NCBI RefSeq assembly: GCF_003858655.1 | Contig: NZ_RQXV01000006.1 | Location: forward strand, 247,366 to 311,365 | Length of the DNA stretch: 64,000 nt | Direction of reading: 5' to 3' | Source: Amphritea balenae | GTDB taxonomy: Bacteria > Pseudomonadota > Gammaproteobacteria > Pseudomonadales > Balneatricaceae | Shown: positions 56,056 to 64,000 of the stretch, in pieces | How positions within the stretch are numbered: the stretch's first letter is position 1 | How the letters are laid out: each line of letters starts with the position of its first letter | Made by a program: the position numbers and the translations under genes | The notes under the pieces: generated by a model | Seen by the model: only the letters and a program-made list of their open reading frames with translations | Databases searched by the model: none | Told to the model about the DNA's origin: nothing

Positions 56056-58950
56056 ATGCTCAGCCAATTGATTGAAAAGCTCCCTTCGTCTGTTCAGGCC
56101 GCTACCCGGCATAATGTTGATAAAGCAGAGGCTGCTTGTACCGACCTGAAAAATATACCCGATCGTTTTAATGAAGACCTGATAAGGGTACTGACCGGTA
56201 GTGATTATGTCGCCGAACAGTTAAAGCGTAATGCCGGGTTATTGGCCGACTTACAGGCGACAAATGACCTGTATAGAACTTATGACACCGGTGAGTACGC
56301 ACAACAGCTTGCGCAGAAATTGTCAGTCGCCGATAGCGAAATGCTGCTGCATATGCTGCTGCGTAAATTCCGGCAACGGGAGATGGTGCGCATTATCTGG
56401 CGTGATCTGACCCGAATCAGTGATATGCGGGCGACCACTGCTGATCTTTCTGCTCTGGCCGACGCCTGTATCGATCAGGCGCTAAACTGGCTGTATAACG
56501 AGTGCACAGGAAAGTGGGGCGTACCTCACTCAGTTGCATCAGAGGACGTACCAGCTGAACCTCAGCAGCTGGTAGTGCTGGGCATGGGTAAGCTCGGTGC
56601 CTATGAGTTGAATCTGTCTTCTGATATCGATCTGATTTTTGCCTATCCGGAAAAAGGCATGACCGAAGGGGGTCGTCGGGTGCTGGCTAATCAGGATTTT
56701 TTCAGTCGTCTGGGGCAAAAGCTGATACAGGCGCTTGATAACCTTACCGCCGATGGTTTTGTTTTCCGTACGGATATGCGTTTACGCCCTTATGGTGCCA
56801 GTGGTCCCCTGGTGTGCAGCTTTGCCGCGATGGAAGAGTATTACCAGGATCAGGGCCGTGACTGGGAACGTTATGCCATGATCAAAGCCCGCGTGGTTGC
56901 GGGGGATCAGCAAGCCGGAGCTGAGCTTCAGAGTATGTTACGGCCGTTCGTGTACCGGAAGTATATCGATTTTAGTGCCTTTGATTCTCTGCGGTCGATG
57001 AAAGAGATGATTAACCGGGAGGTTCGTCGTAAAGGCTTACATGGCAATGTGAAGCTGGGCTCCGGAGGTATTCGGGAGGTTGAGTTTGTTGCCCAGGCGT
57101 TTCAGTTAATTCGGGGTGGTCGTGATCCACGTCTGCAGCAGCGAGAGCTGCTCAATATTTTACCTTTACTACCTGAAACGGTAGGGATGCCTGAACAGGC
57201 GGTTGCCGAACTGACAGACGCTTATACCTTCCTGCGAAACGCTGAACATTGTATTCAGGCGGTGGCAGATCGTCAGACGCAGGAGTTACCTACAGATGAA
57301 GTAGGTCAGGCTCGTCTGGCGTACAGCATGGGTTGCGATAGCTGGGACAGCTTTATGGTTGAGCTGGACCGTCAACGAGCCCGGGTTACTGAACACTTTG
57401 CTAATGCGATTGCGCCGGCTGAAGAAGCCGAAGAGGAATCCGATCAGAGTAGTGAGTGGTTACTGCTCTGGAACAGTGATTATAGCGATGAGGAAGGAGA
57501 AGCATTCTTTATTGAGAATGGGGTGGATAATCCGCAACAGGCATGGAAAGCCTTTAGTAGCTTAAAATCGTCACGTTCTGTGCAGGTTATGCAGGCGGTA
57601 GGTCAGGAACGTTTACTGGCGGTACTGCCAAAGCTGATGAATGAAGTGGTTGGGGTGGAAAACTCTGCGGAAACGCTGGAGCGCGTATTAAAGTTAATCC
57701 AGGCGGTTATTCGCCGTTCAGCTTACCTGGTGTTGCTGGCGGAAAATCCCGGTGCGATGCGTCAGTTAGTTAAGCTTTGTTCCGCCAGTGCCTGGTTTAG
57801 TGAGACTCTGGCTAAACAGCCGGTACTGTTAGATGAGCTGATTGATCAGCGTGCGCTTTATTCTCCGCCCTCTAAAGAGGAGCTACAGGCGGACCTCAGA
57901 CAGCAGTTGCTGCGTATTCCCGAGGATGATGAAGAGCAGTTGATGGAAACCCTGCGTTACTTTAAAAGCGCGCATTCGCTGCGGGTAGCTGCATCTGATA
58001 TCACCGGTGCTTTGCCATTGATGAAGGTTAGTGATTATCTGACCTGGTTGGCTGAGGCCATTATCGAAGTTGTACTTGAAATTGCCTGGCGCCTGATGAC
58101 TGAAAAGCATGGTGTGCCTTATAAAACAAAAGGCGTGCCCTGTGATCCGGACTTTGTCGTAGTCGGCTACGGGAAAATGGGAGGCATTGAGCTCTCATAT
58201 GGTTCAGATCTGGATCTGGTATTCGTTCATGACGCAGAGGCGAACTTGTTTACCGAAGGCAAAAAACCGGTCGCAAACTCTGTTTTCTTCACCCGTCTGG
58301 GTCAGAAAATGATCCATATACTGAATACCTTTACTACCGGTGGCCAGCTTTATGAAGTGGATATGCGTTTACGTCCATCGGGTAATTCAGGCCTGTTGGT
58401 GAGCTCGTTGAAAGCCTTTGAGGAATATCAACAGAAGGAAGCCTGGACCTGGGAGCATCAGGCGTTAGTCAGGGCCAGGGTTATTGCTGGTTCCGTTGGG
58501 CTGAAACAAAAGTTTGAACAAGTGCGGGCTAATATCTTGCAGCAGCAACGTGTTTTACCTGAGCTGGCTGAAGAAGTTATAAAAATGCGCAAGAAAATGC
58601 GTGATCATCTGGGGACATCAGATAAAGATGCGGATGAGAAATTTAATCTTAAACAAGATAAAGGCGGTATTGTTGATATCGAATTTATTGTGCAATACAG
58701 CGCACTGGCTTATTCACATAAATTCCCAGAGCTAATCGAATTTACCGATAATATACGTATTCTTGATGCGATGGAGGGTACCGGAGTTATCCCTGCCAGT
58801 GATGCTGAGACGCTACGTGAAGCTTATAAAAACTATCGTGCAGTGGGGCACCGGCAAGTTATGCAGGATCTGTCTACGACTATCAGTGCCGACCACCTGG
58901 ATGATTGTCGGACTGAAGTGATTCGTATCTGGGGTGCTCAGGTAAAGTGA
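56056..58950 (+). CDS. glnE: glutamine synthetase adenylyltransferase/deadenylase GlnE
   Basis: The 964-residue enzyme has two nucleotidyltransferase domains, with active sites LSSDIDLIFAYP (N-terminal, deadenylase) and GSDLDLVFVHD (C-terminal, adenylylase). Each half carries a DMRLRP motif and a helical region. It modifies glutamine synthetase in response to PII and glutamine. It fits the nitrogen-control theme of the window, alongside the two PII genes. It is convergent with ilvE, and glnE-ilvE adjacency is also known in Pseudomonas. Confidence 0.95.
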   Translation: MLSQLIEKLPSSVQAATRHNVDKAEAACTDLKNIPDRFNEDLIRVLTGSDYVAEQLKRNAGLLADLQATNDLYRTYDTGEYAQQLAQKLSVADSEMLLHMLLRKFRQREMVRIIWRDLTRISDMRATTADLSALADACIDQALNWLYNECTGKWGVPHSVASEDVPAEPQQLVVLGMGKLGAYELNLSSDIDLIFAYPEKGMTEGGRRVLANQDFFSRLGQKLIQALDNLTADGFVFRTDMRLRPYGASGPLVCSFAAMEEYYQDQGRDWERYAMIKARVVAGDQQAGAELQSMLRPFVYRKYIDFSAFDSLRSMKEMINREVRRKGLHGNVKLGSGGIREVEFVAQAFQLIRGGRDPRLQQRELLNILPLLPETVGMPEQAVAELTDAYTFLRNAEHCIQAVADRQTQELPTDEVGQARLAYSMGCDSWDSFMVELDRQRARVTEHFANAIAPAEEAEEESDQSSEWLLLWNSDYSDEEGEAFFIENGVDNPQQAWKAFSSLKSSRSVQVMQAVGQERLLAVLPKLMNEVVGVENSAETLERVLKLIQAVIRRSAYLVLLAENPGAMRQLVKLCSASAWFSETLAKQPVLLDELIDQRALYSPPSKEELQADLRQQLLRIPEDDEEQLMETLRYFKSAHSLRVAASDITGALPLMKVSDYLTWLAEAIIEVVLEIAWRLMTEKHGVPYKTKGVPCDPDFVVVGYGKMGGIELSYGSDLDLVFVHDAEANLFTEGKKPVANSVFFTRLGQKMIHILNTFTTGGQLYEVDMRLRPSGNSGLLVSSLKAFEEYQQKEAWTWEHQALVRARVIAGSVGLKQKFEQVRANILQQQRVLPELAEEVIKMRKKMRDHLGTSDKDADEKFNLKQDKGGIVDIEFIVQYSALAYSHKFPELIEFTDNIRILDAMEGTGVIPASDAETLREAYKNYRAVGHRQVMQDLSTTISADHLDDCRTEVIRIWGAQVK

Positions 58951-58980
58951 TAGGTTTAGCTTTCACTTAATCCAGCCATA

Positions 58981-59008
58981 AAAAAACGCACCCAGAGGTG
59001 CGTTTTTT
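58981..59008. terminator. bidirectional terminator between glnE and ilvE
   Basis: AAAAAACGCACC-CAGA-GGTGCGTTTTTT has A and T runs on both sides and lies between two convergent genes. Confidence 0.93.
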
Positions 59009-59021
59009 CAGCTTAAAGCTT

Positions 59022-60017
59022 TCAGATACTGGTTAGCCAGCCAAATTTATCTTCAGCTTTACCCCATTGGATATCATTAAGGGCCTGGCGAAGCTTAAGC
59101 GTTGTCTGGCCAACACCACCGTTGCCGACAGTATGCTCTTTTCCATTATGTATTAAAGTACCGACGGAGGTGAGTACCGCTGCGGTGCCGGAAAGAGCTG
59201 CTTCACAGCCCGGTTTAGCCGCTCGTTCAAGGAGCTCCTCTACCGTCAGCTGACGTTCCTGAACATCCATACCCAGATCACGGGCAATGGTCAGAATAGA
59301 GTCACGGGTGACTCCGTGCAGAAAGCTTTCATCCAGGGCTTTAGTAATGACTTCATTACCATCGATCAGCAGGAAATTTGCTGCACCGGTTTCCTGAACA
59401 TCGCCATCAGGGCAGAACAATACCTGGTCGGCATTAAGCTCAGCTTTAGCCTTCATAATTGGTCGCATCGCGCTGGCATAGTTGCCGCCACTTTTAATCA
59501 TACCCATGTGGGCTGCACAACGAGCGCCATGCTCTTCTAATAGCAGGCGTAACGTAGTATCACCACCGGAGAAATAATCACCAACTGGAGAGAGCAAAAT
59601 GTACTGACATGAGGTGAGAGAAGGGCTTGCGGCTTTACCGATCGCTGGCTCTGTTCCGATATGAGTTGGACGGATATACATTGAACCAGGGGCTTCAGGC
59701 ACGTCATTCTTGAATTTCGCGACAATATCCAGAATCATCTTTTCAGTTGCCGCTTTGTCCAGCTCAGGCAGGGCCAGTAGCTCACTGCTTTGTGCAAAAC
59801 GCTCGATATTACGGTCCATACGGAAAATCTTAATCGAATCATCGGCATGCCTGAATGCTTTTAAGCCTTCAAAGCAGGTACTGGAATAGTGCAGGACATG
59901 TGCCCCGGGATGCAGTTGTAAGCTATCGCTGCTAACAACTTCAGCGTTGCTCCAGCCGTTACCATCAAACCAGGAAATGATCATTTCCGGCATAAACACA
60001 GTTCCAAATGCTGCCAT
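59022..60017 (-). CDS. ilvE: branched-chain amino acid aminotransferase IlvE
   Basis: The 331-residue class IV PLP aminotransferase has FEGLKAFRHADDSIKIFR, the PLP lysine in MIKSGGNYASAMRP, and QETGAANFLL near the substrate loop. It interconverts leucine, isoleucine and valine with their keto acids. GAGGTAAT precedes the ATG. It completes branched-chain synthesis with ilvD elsewhere in the window. Confidence 0.94.
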   Translation of the reverse strand: MAAFGTVFMPEMIISWFDGNGWSNAEVVSSDSLQLHPGAHVLHYSSTCFEGLKAFRHADDSIKIFRMDRNIERFAQSSELLALPELDKAATEKMILDIVAKFKNDVPEAPGSMYIRPTHIGTEPAIGKAASPSLTSCQYILLSPVGDYFSGGDTTLRLLLEEHGARCAAHMGMIKSGGNYASAMRPIMKAKAELNADQVLFCPDGDVQETGAANFLLIDGNEVITKALDESFLHGVTRDSILTIARDLGMDVQERQLTVEELLERAAKPGCEAALSGTAAVLTSVGTLIHNGKEHTVGNGGVGQTTLKLRQALNDIQWGKAEDKFGWLTSI

Positions 60018-60256
60018 TGATTACCTCGAACTCGTAAAAAGTTAATTATTCTGTTGCACGCAGCGTGATTCAGCTAATTTTTCAGGTCAATGATTGTAAT
60101 CAGCAATCAATGAAAAGGGAATCGGCTGGGCTAAGAAAGGCACAAACAGGATAAGAAATAATGGTTTTCCTGACTATTGCCCAAAAGAGTGAAGCCTGAA
60201 TCAGAAATGGTATACTCGGGGCTTCTGCTATCGCGGCCACCTGATTGGGAATATCC

Positions 60257-61252
60257 TTGAAAGTTCTGATTGTTAAAACGTCCTCTATGGGTGATGTTAT
60301 TCATACATTACCGGCTTTGACTGATGCAACTAAAGCGATTCCTGGAATTCAATTCGACTGGGTTGTTGAAGAAGGTTTTGCCGAGATTCCTGCCTGGCAT
60401 TTTGCGGTTGACCGGGTAATTCCGGTGGCGATCAGACGCTGGCGTAAGAATATCTGGCAGACTCTGCGAAGCGGTGAATGGAAAGCCTACCGTAAAGCGC
60501 TAACTGAGCAGCAGTATGACGTTATTATTGATGCACAGGGGCTTCTCAAAAGTGCTGTGTTGGCGACCCGCTATGCCCGGGGTATTCGCTGTGGCTATGA
60601 TAAGACATCAGCCCGGGAGTCATTCGCGAGCAAATTTTACGACCGCACTTATTCGGTGGATAAAAATCAGCACGCAGTCGAACGCACCCGGCAGTTATTT
60701 GCCCAGGTTTTAGGATATGAGTTAAAGGGGCGGGGTGATTTTGCTATTCGAAGTCACTTTGCCGATGAGCAGGCGCCAGCCTCGGATTACCTTGTTTTCC
60801 TGCACAGTACTACCCGCTTTGATAAGCATTGGCCTGAAACCTATTGGATAGAGTTGATTGCTAAAGCAACCGACGCTGGTTGGAAGATTAAGCTGCCCTG
60901 GGGTAATGCCGAAGAACAAGCCAGAGCAGAGCGACTTGCAAAAGGGCAGGCTAACGTCGAGGTCTTGCCGAAGCTTACTCTGGCTAAGGTAACTAAGGTA
61001 CTGGCCGGTGCTGCAGGATGTGTATCTGTTGATACGGGGCTGTCGCATATGGCTGCAGCGCTGGATCGGCCTAATATCATTCTGTTTGGCTCAACTGATC
61101 CTGGTCTGGTGGGCGGTTATGGTAAAGATCAGATATGTCTGGAGGCTAAAGATCAGTCACAAGCTAACAGAGATGTGGAGCCTGTAGTTTTTGCTGGCTT
61201 GACACCAGCGATCGTATGGAAAGCTTTGCAGCAGCAAGTTACGGTAGGATAA
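60257..61252 (+). CDS. waaC: LPS heptosyltransferase I WaaC
   Basis: The GT9 enzyme (331 residues from TTG at 60257) matches the WaaC N-terminus KVLIVKTSSMGDVIHTLPAL and the C-terminal VSVDTGLSHMAAALDRPNI. It adds the first heptose to Kdo2-lipid A. A longer frame from TTG at 60245 adds four residues. Unlike Pseudomonas, no waaF lies between ilvE and waaC here. It opens the surface-glycan locus. Confidence 0.92.
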   Translation: MKVLIVKTSSMGDVIHTLPALTDATKAIPGIQFDWVVEEGFAEIPAWHFAVDRVIPVAIRRWRKNIWQTLRSGEWKAYRKALTEQQYDVIIDAQGLLKSAVLATRYARGIRCGYDKTSARESFASKFYDRTYSVDKNQHAVERTRQLFAQVLGYELKGRGDFAIRSHFADEQAPASDYLVFLHSTTRFDKHWPETYWIELIAKATDAGWKIKLPWGNAEEQARAERLAKGQANVEVLPKLTLAKVTKVLAGAAGCVSVDTGLSHMAAALDRPNIILFGSTDPGLVGGYGKDQICLEAKDQSQANRDVEPVVFAGLTPAIVWKALQQQVTVG

Positions 61253-61253
61253 T

Positions 61254-62267
61254 TTAATCTAAGATTTCTATCTGTAATTCTTTTAACAAAAATATCCACT
61301 CTGGTTCACTGATGTCATCTGCAATAGCAGATACGGAAAGCTCGGGTCTGAGCCATTTGCTAGTTAACAGAGCCGTTGAAATATCACCAACAATTACGCA
61401 GTTTTCAGGAAGTAAAGGTAGCATCACTTCCATGGGGACTTTTGACGGCAGTTCTAATGATTTTGATGGTATAGCTGAAGTAAAAGCTGTTTTGTTACTG
61501 GTTCTTGGGTGGTGCTTATAAGCGATCCGGCCATTAATATTCTTACACCACTCTTTAAATTTAAGTAGTGATGAATGATTAACAACTGAATCGTGTGGAA
61601 GAAGTAACAGACCACCCAGAGTGGAAATGTCAGTGTCTGTATCCAAACCCTGAAGGGAAAGCAGAGACAACTCTCGAAACTCATTTCGATTCAGATTTAA
61701 AGGAAGTTGGCGAATATTTTTATCCTGGAGTGCAGAGCAAGCAAATTTCGGGAAGGCTATATATGCATCCTGAATCCAGTCGCTAGCACCAATGGTTTTA
61801 GGCTGTTTCCACCAGGTGCCATACACAATTTTCTTAATGATATTATCAACCAACTGATCTTTGAACCAGTTGGTTTTTCTGCCTAGATATGTATATGTTC
61901 CATCATCAAGGTAGACGCCTACAGGAGTCGAAACTGCATGGGCCATAGAATATTGGAACTCTATTCGGCGGTCATTGCCGGTATATATTTTACTTGGAGC
62001 TATATCCGGTAATAGTGAGAGTATTCTTTGGAGTTCTCTGTTCCGTTGCAGCCTTTTATTTTTACCCCGAGCCTTGTTTGAAATTATACAGCTTTCCTTG
62101 AATGGCGATGATGGCCAGGACAATATGGCCTTTATAAAGGAGTTAGTCTCAGATGGTTGATCTATCAACCAGAGTGTTTTTTCATCTTCGGCAGGTAAAG
62201 ATAAGGCAACCATTGCAGCAGTTAACATATTGAATGGCGTTGAAGCCAGGAAAAGGTGTTGTTTCAT
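61254..62267 (-). CDS. polysialyltransferase-like glycosyltransferase
   Basis: The 337-residue cytoplasmic protein starts KQHLFLASTPFNMLTAAM. It has IYTGNDRRIEFQYSM, YLDDGTYTYLGRK and AYKHHPRTSNK, features of polysialyltransferase-like (GT52-related) enzymes that use CMP-sugars. The HHPR motif probably binds the nucleotide. It is transcribed towards waaC, with only a 1-bp gap between convergent stops. A partial homologue lies at the window end on the opposite strand. Substrate (sialic acid or a related nonulosonate) is inferred. Confidence 0.75.
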   Translation of the reverse strand: MKQHLFLASTPFNMLTAAMVALSLPAEDEKTLWLIDQPSETNSFIKAILSWPSSPFKESCIISNKARGKNKRLQRNRELQRILSLLPDIAPSKIYTGNDRRIEFQYSMAHAVSTPVGVYLDDGTYTYLGRKTNWFKDQLVDNIIKKIVYGTWWKQPKTIGASDWIQDAYIAFPKFACSALQDKNIRQLPLNLNRNEFRELSLLSLQGLDTDTDISTLGGLLLLPHDSVVNHSSLLKFKEWCKNINGRIAYKHHPRTSNKTAFTSAIPSKSLELPSKVPMEVMLPLLPENCVIVGDISTALLTSKWLRPELSVSAIADDISEPEWIFLLKELQIEILD

Positions 62268-62457
62268 TTTTGAAATGTTGCCCTAAATAGATCTGCTCAA
62301 AATAACTTCATGAAAGGCCCATGCAGTCAGGGCTCTATACGAAATAGACAATACTTGTTTTTGCAAATCCCATGAAGATGTATAAGTGTTACAATACTGC
62401 TTTTATTGTGCTTGCATAGTAGTTTTTGAGCCCACCGTTTTATTATGAGAGTTTAAT

Positions 62458-63480
62458 ATGCTAAAAGTTGGCGTGGTTAATGACACCCGTAAACACAGTC
62501 ACTATGGGTGTTCGCTGGTTATGGATAATCTTCATAAGCTGCTACATGACAATGATATGAGTGTTGCGTGGTCATGGCCAGTGCACAAAGACTGGCGTTT
62601 GCATAAAGACGAGATACTCGCATTTCCTGAGGTCGATCTGGTTATTGTTAATGGTGAAGGGACTATCAATAACAGCGGCAGAAAAAAATATGCGCAGGCT
62701 TTAATGGAATTTGCAGCGTTTTCAAATCAGTATATATCTGAAAATTGCTATTTGATTAATTCAACGCTGTTTAATAACACTGATGAGTCATATGATCTCT
62801 TAAAGGCATATCGTGGGATATATGTTCGAGATCGAGCTAGTTTAGCTGAACTAGCTGATCGAGACATTGTTGGTACATATGTGCCTGATTTGACCTTTTA
62901 TGAGGCAGTACCTTATAGGGCGGTGGAGTCTCATAAATCTTCTATTTGTGTAACTGATAACACGGTTAAGCCAATGGCATCTAGGCTTAAAAAATACGCA
63001 AATACCAAAGGGTATAGATACGTAACGATGATGCTTGCACATCCCCGAAATAAGCCCTTTTGGAAGAGCCCTCGTACCTACGTTAAAAACTGTTGGAAGT
63101 GGTGGTTTGAGGATCGTAATAGATCAACAGAACCCCAAGCTTACATAGATACATTGAGAGAGTATGAGCTGATTGTAACTGGTCGATTTCATACTGTAAC
63201 AATGTGCATAAAAAACAGGATTCCTTTTGCTGCTATTGCTTCTAATACCCCTAAAATAGAAAATTTGCTTGGTGATATTTTGGGTGAGTCATCAAGGGTT
63301 GTTACCATTAAGGATATAGAGTCAGACAATTATCCTGAGAAATGGCCATTCACCCCGATAGAACAAGAAAAAATTGACCAGTTTATGTTAAGGGCAAATG
63401 TTGGCATAGAAAAAATGATCTGCTCAGTAAAGCTCGATACTACTAGAGAGGACGTGAAAGCGCCCTTTCAATATCTTTAA
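62458..63480 (+). CDS. polysaccharide pyruvyltransferase-family protein
   Basis: The 340-residue protein has the N-terminal glycine-poor VGVVNDTRKHSHYGCSLV, IVNGEGTINN, IYVRDRASLAEL, YVPDLTFYEA, and VTGRFHTVTMCIKNRIPF near the C-terminus, which is the PssO/CsaB-like pyruvyl transferase pattern. Such enzymes put pyruvate ketals on surface sugars or make related glycan modifications. Base composition is AT-richer than in most of the window. It is 20 bp before the partial glycosyltransferase gene, so the two are likely co-transcribed. Confidence 0.83.
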   Translation: MLKVGVVNDTRKHSHYGCSLVMDNLHKLLHDNDMSVAWSWPVHKDWRLHKDEILAFPEVDLVIVNGEGTINNSGRKKYAQALMEFAAFSNQYISENCYLINSTLFNNTDESYDLLKAYRGIYVRDRASLAELADRDIVGTYVPDLTFYEAVPYRAVESHKSSICVTDNTVKPMASRLKKYANTKGYRYVTMMLAHPRNKPFWKSPRTYVKNCWKWWFEDRNRSTEPQAYIDTLREYELIVTGRFHTVTMCIKNRIPFAAIASNTPKIENLLGDILGESSRVVTIKDIESDNYPEKWPFTPIEQEKIDQFMLRANVGIEKMICSVKLDTTREDVKAPFQYL

Positions 63481-63500
63481 GGAATTGAGAAACGATCCTC

Positions 63501-64000
63501 ATGAGATGCTCTTTCTACATCGTATCAAAGCTGTTCAATCTTTATGTTGCAATGGCTATTGCAAGTCAACGTCGTAATGAAAAGGCAGTTGTGGTTTTTG
63601 TCAATCAGCCACTTACGGGCAATAAAGACTTTGAGCAATTGAAGAGTTGGAAGAACTCTCCCTTTCATGAATCATATTGTTTTGCAGGTCATTTTCCTGG
63701 AAGTTTAAGTAAATTAAAACAAAGAAAAATTGTATTTAAAGCGATAAAAGAGCTGATTGAATGTTACAGGCCAGAGAATATTTTTACCGGCAATGATCGG
63801 CGTATGGAGTTCCAATATGCAATGCATGTGGCTTGTAAGCTGGATTCTAGCGTCAAAGGTCATTACATGGATGAAGGAACTTTTACTTACATTGGACGAA
63901 AACCTAAAAACGCAATTTCTCAGCATCTTGATAATTTACTTAAAAAAATAAGTTATGGCTGTTGGTGGCAGGAGCCTACAACAATAGGTGCGTCTTCTCT
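63501..64000 (+). CDS. polysialyltransferase-like glycosyltransferase (partial)
   Basis: The frame opens with ATG at 63501 and runs off the window, giving 166 codons. The protein begins MRCSFYIVSKLFNLYVAMAI and contains IFTGNDRRMEFQYAMH, YMDEGTFTYIGRK and CWWQEPTTIGAS. These match the complete homologue on the opposite strand (61254-62267) position for position. It is the third gene of the glycan locus and AT-rich. Its C-terminal nucleotide-binding half lies outside the window. Confidence 0.8.
   Translation, partial: MRCSFYIVSKLFNLYVAMAIASQRRNEKAVVVFVNQPLTGNKDFEQLKSWKNSPFHESYCFAGHFPGSLSKLKQRKIVFKAIKELIECYRPENIFTGNDRRMEFQYAMHVACKLDSSVKGHYMDEGTFTYIGRKPKNAISQHLDNLLKKISYGCWWQEPTTIGASS

Overview
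The window is about 64 kb of chromosomal DNA from a gammaproteobacterium. An Oceanospirillales-type or similar marine heterotroph fits best, which is an inference from gene content: an ast arginine catabolic cluster, glnK-amtB-glnK, ubiK-comM, rep, glnE-ilvE-waaC synteny like that of Pseudomonas, and many GGDEF/EAL proteins. Coding density is high. I saw no phage, insertion sequence, rRNA operon or CRISPR array.

Layout. 0-3 kb: a Spy/CpxP-like periplasmic protein diverging from a CpxR/CpxA-like two-component pair, with a triple GTAAA CpxR-type box between them. 3-11 kb: a c-di-GMP enzyme, then astB, astD, astA and astC (transcribed C-A-D-B; astE is not adjacent). 11-13.7 kb: ammonium transport and PII genes behind a sigma-54 promoter with two NtrC-type sites. 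13.7-24.5 kb: ubiK, comM, rep, cytochrome c5 and three more GGDEF/EAL-type proteins, one with both domains degenerate. 24.6-28.3 kb: a tRNA array (Arg-CCG, Thr, Asp, Thr, Asp) with three decayed tRNA-Asp-like remnants. A 2.9 kb ABC1-kinase/TetR segment separates it from a third tRNA-Thr. 28.3-38.4 kb: the most unusual region. Six co-directional genes encode a secreted helical protein, a b-type cytochrome-like membrane protein, a beta-propeller/six-haem cytochrome c, an FAD oxidoreductase, a small exported protein and a membrane glycosyltransferase. A good Fur-box-like sequence lies upstream, so I infer an iron-responsive envelope redox system. 38.5-44.7 kb: a GT39/PAP2 lipid-modification pair, a small CxxC protein, an SH3 protein, an EAL-HDOD protein and a TauE/SafE permease. 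44.8-51.2 kb: ilvD, a Crp/Fnr regulator with a perfect TGTGAC palindrome before the next gene, and a glycine-zipper/PepSY/PhoP-PhoQ-like operon behind a second GTAAA-N5-GTAAA box. 51.2-59 kb: argA-argE, a Pit phosphate transporter with its DUF47 partner behind a Pho-box-like promoter, and glnE. 59-64 kb: ilvE, waaC and the start of a surface glycan locus, with two related polysialyltransferase-like genes flanking a pyruvyltransferase; the last gene is cut by the window end.

Main themes are nitrogen and arginine control (NtrC/PII/GlnE, ast, arg), envelope sensing, c-di-GMP signalling and surface glycans. Intergenic control sites are unusually readable here, so several regulatory assignments rest on visible motifs rather than on homology alone.
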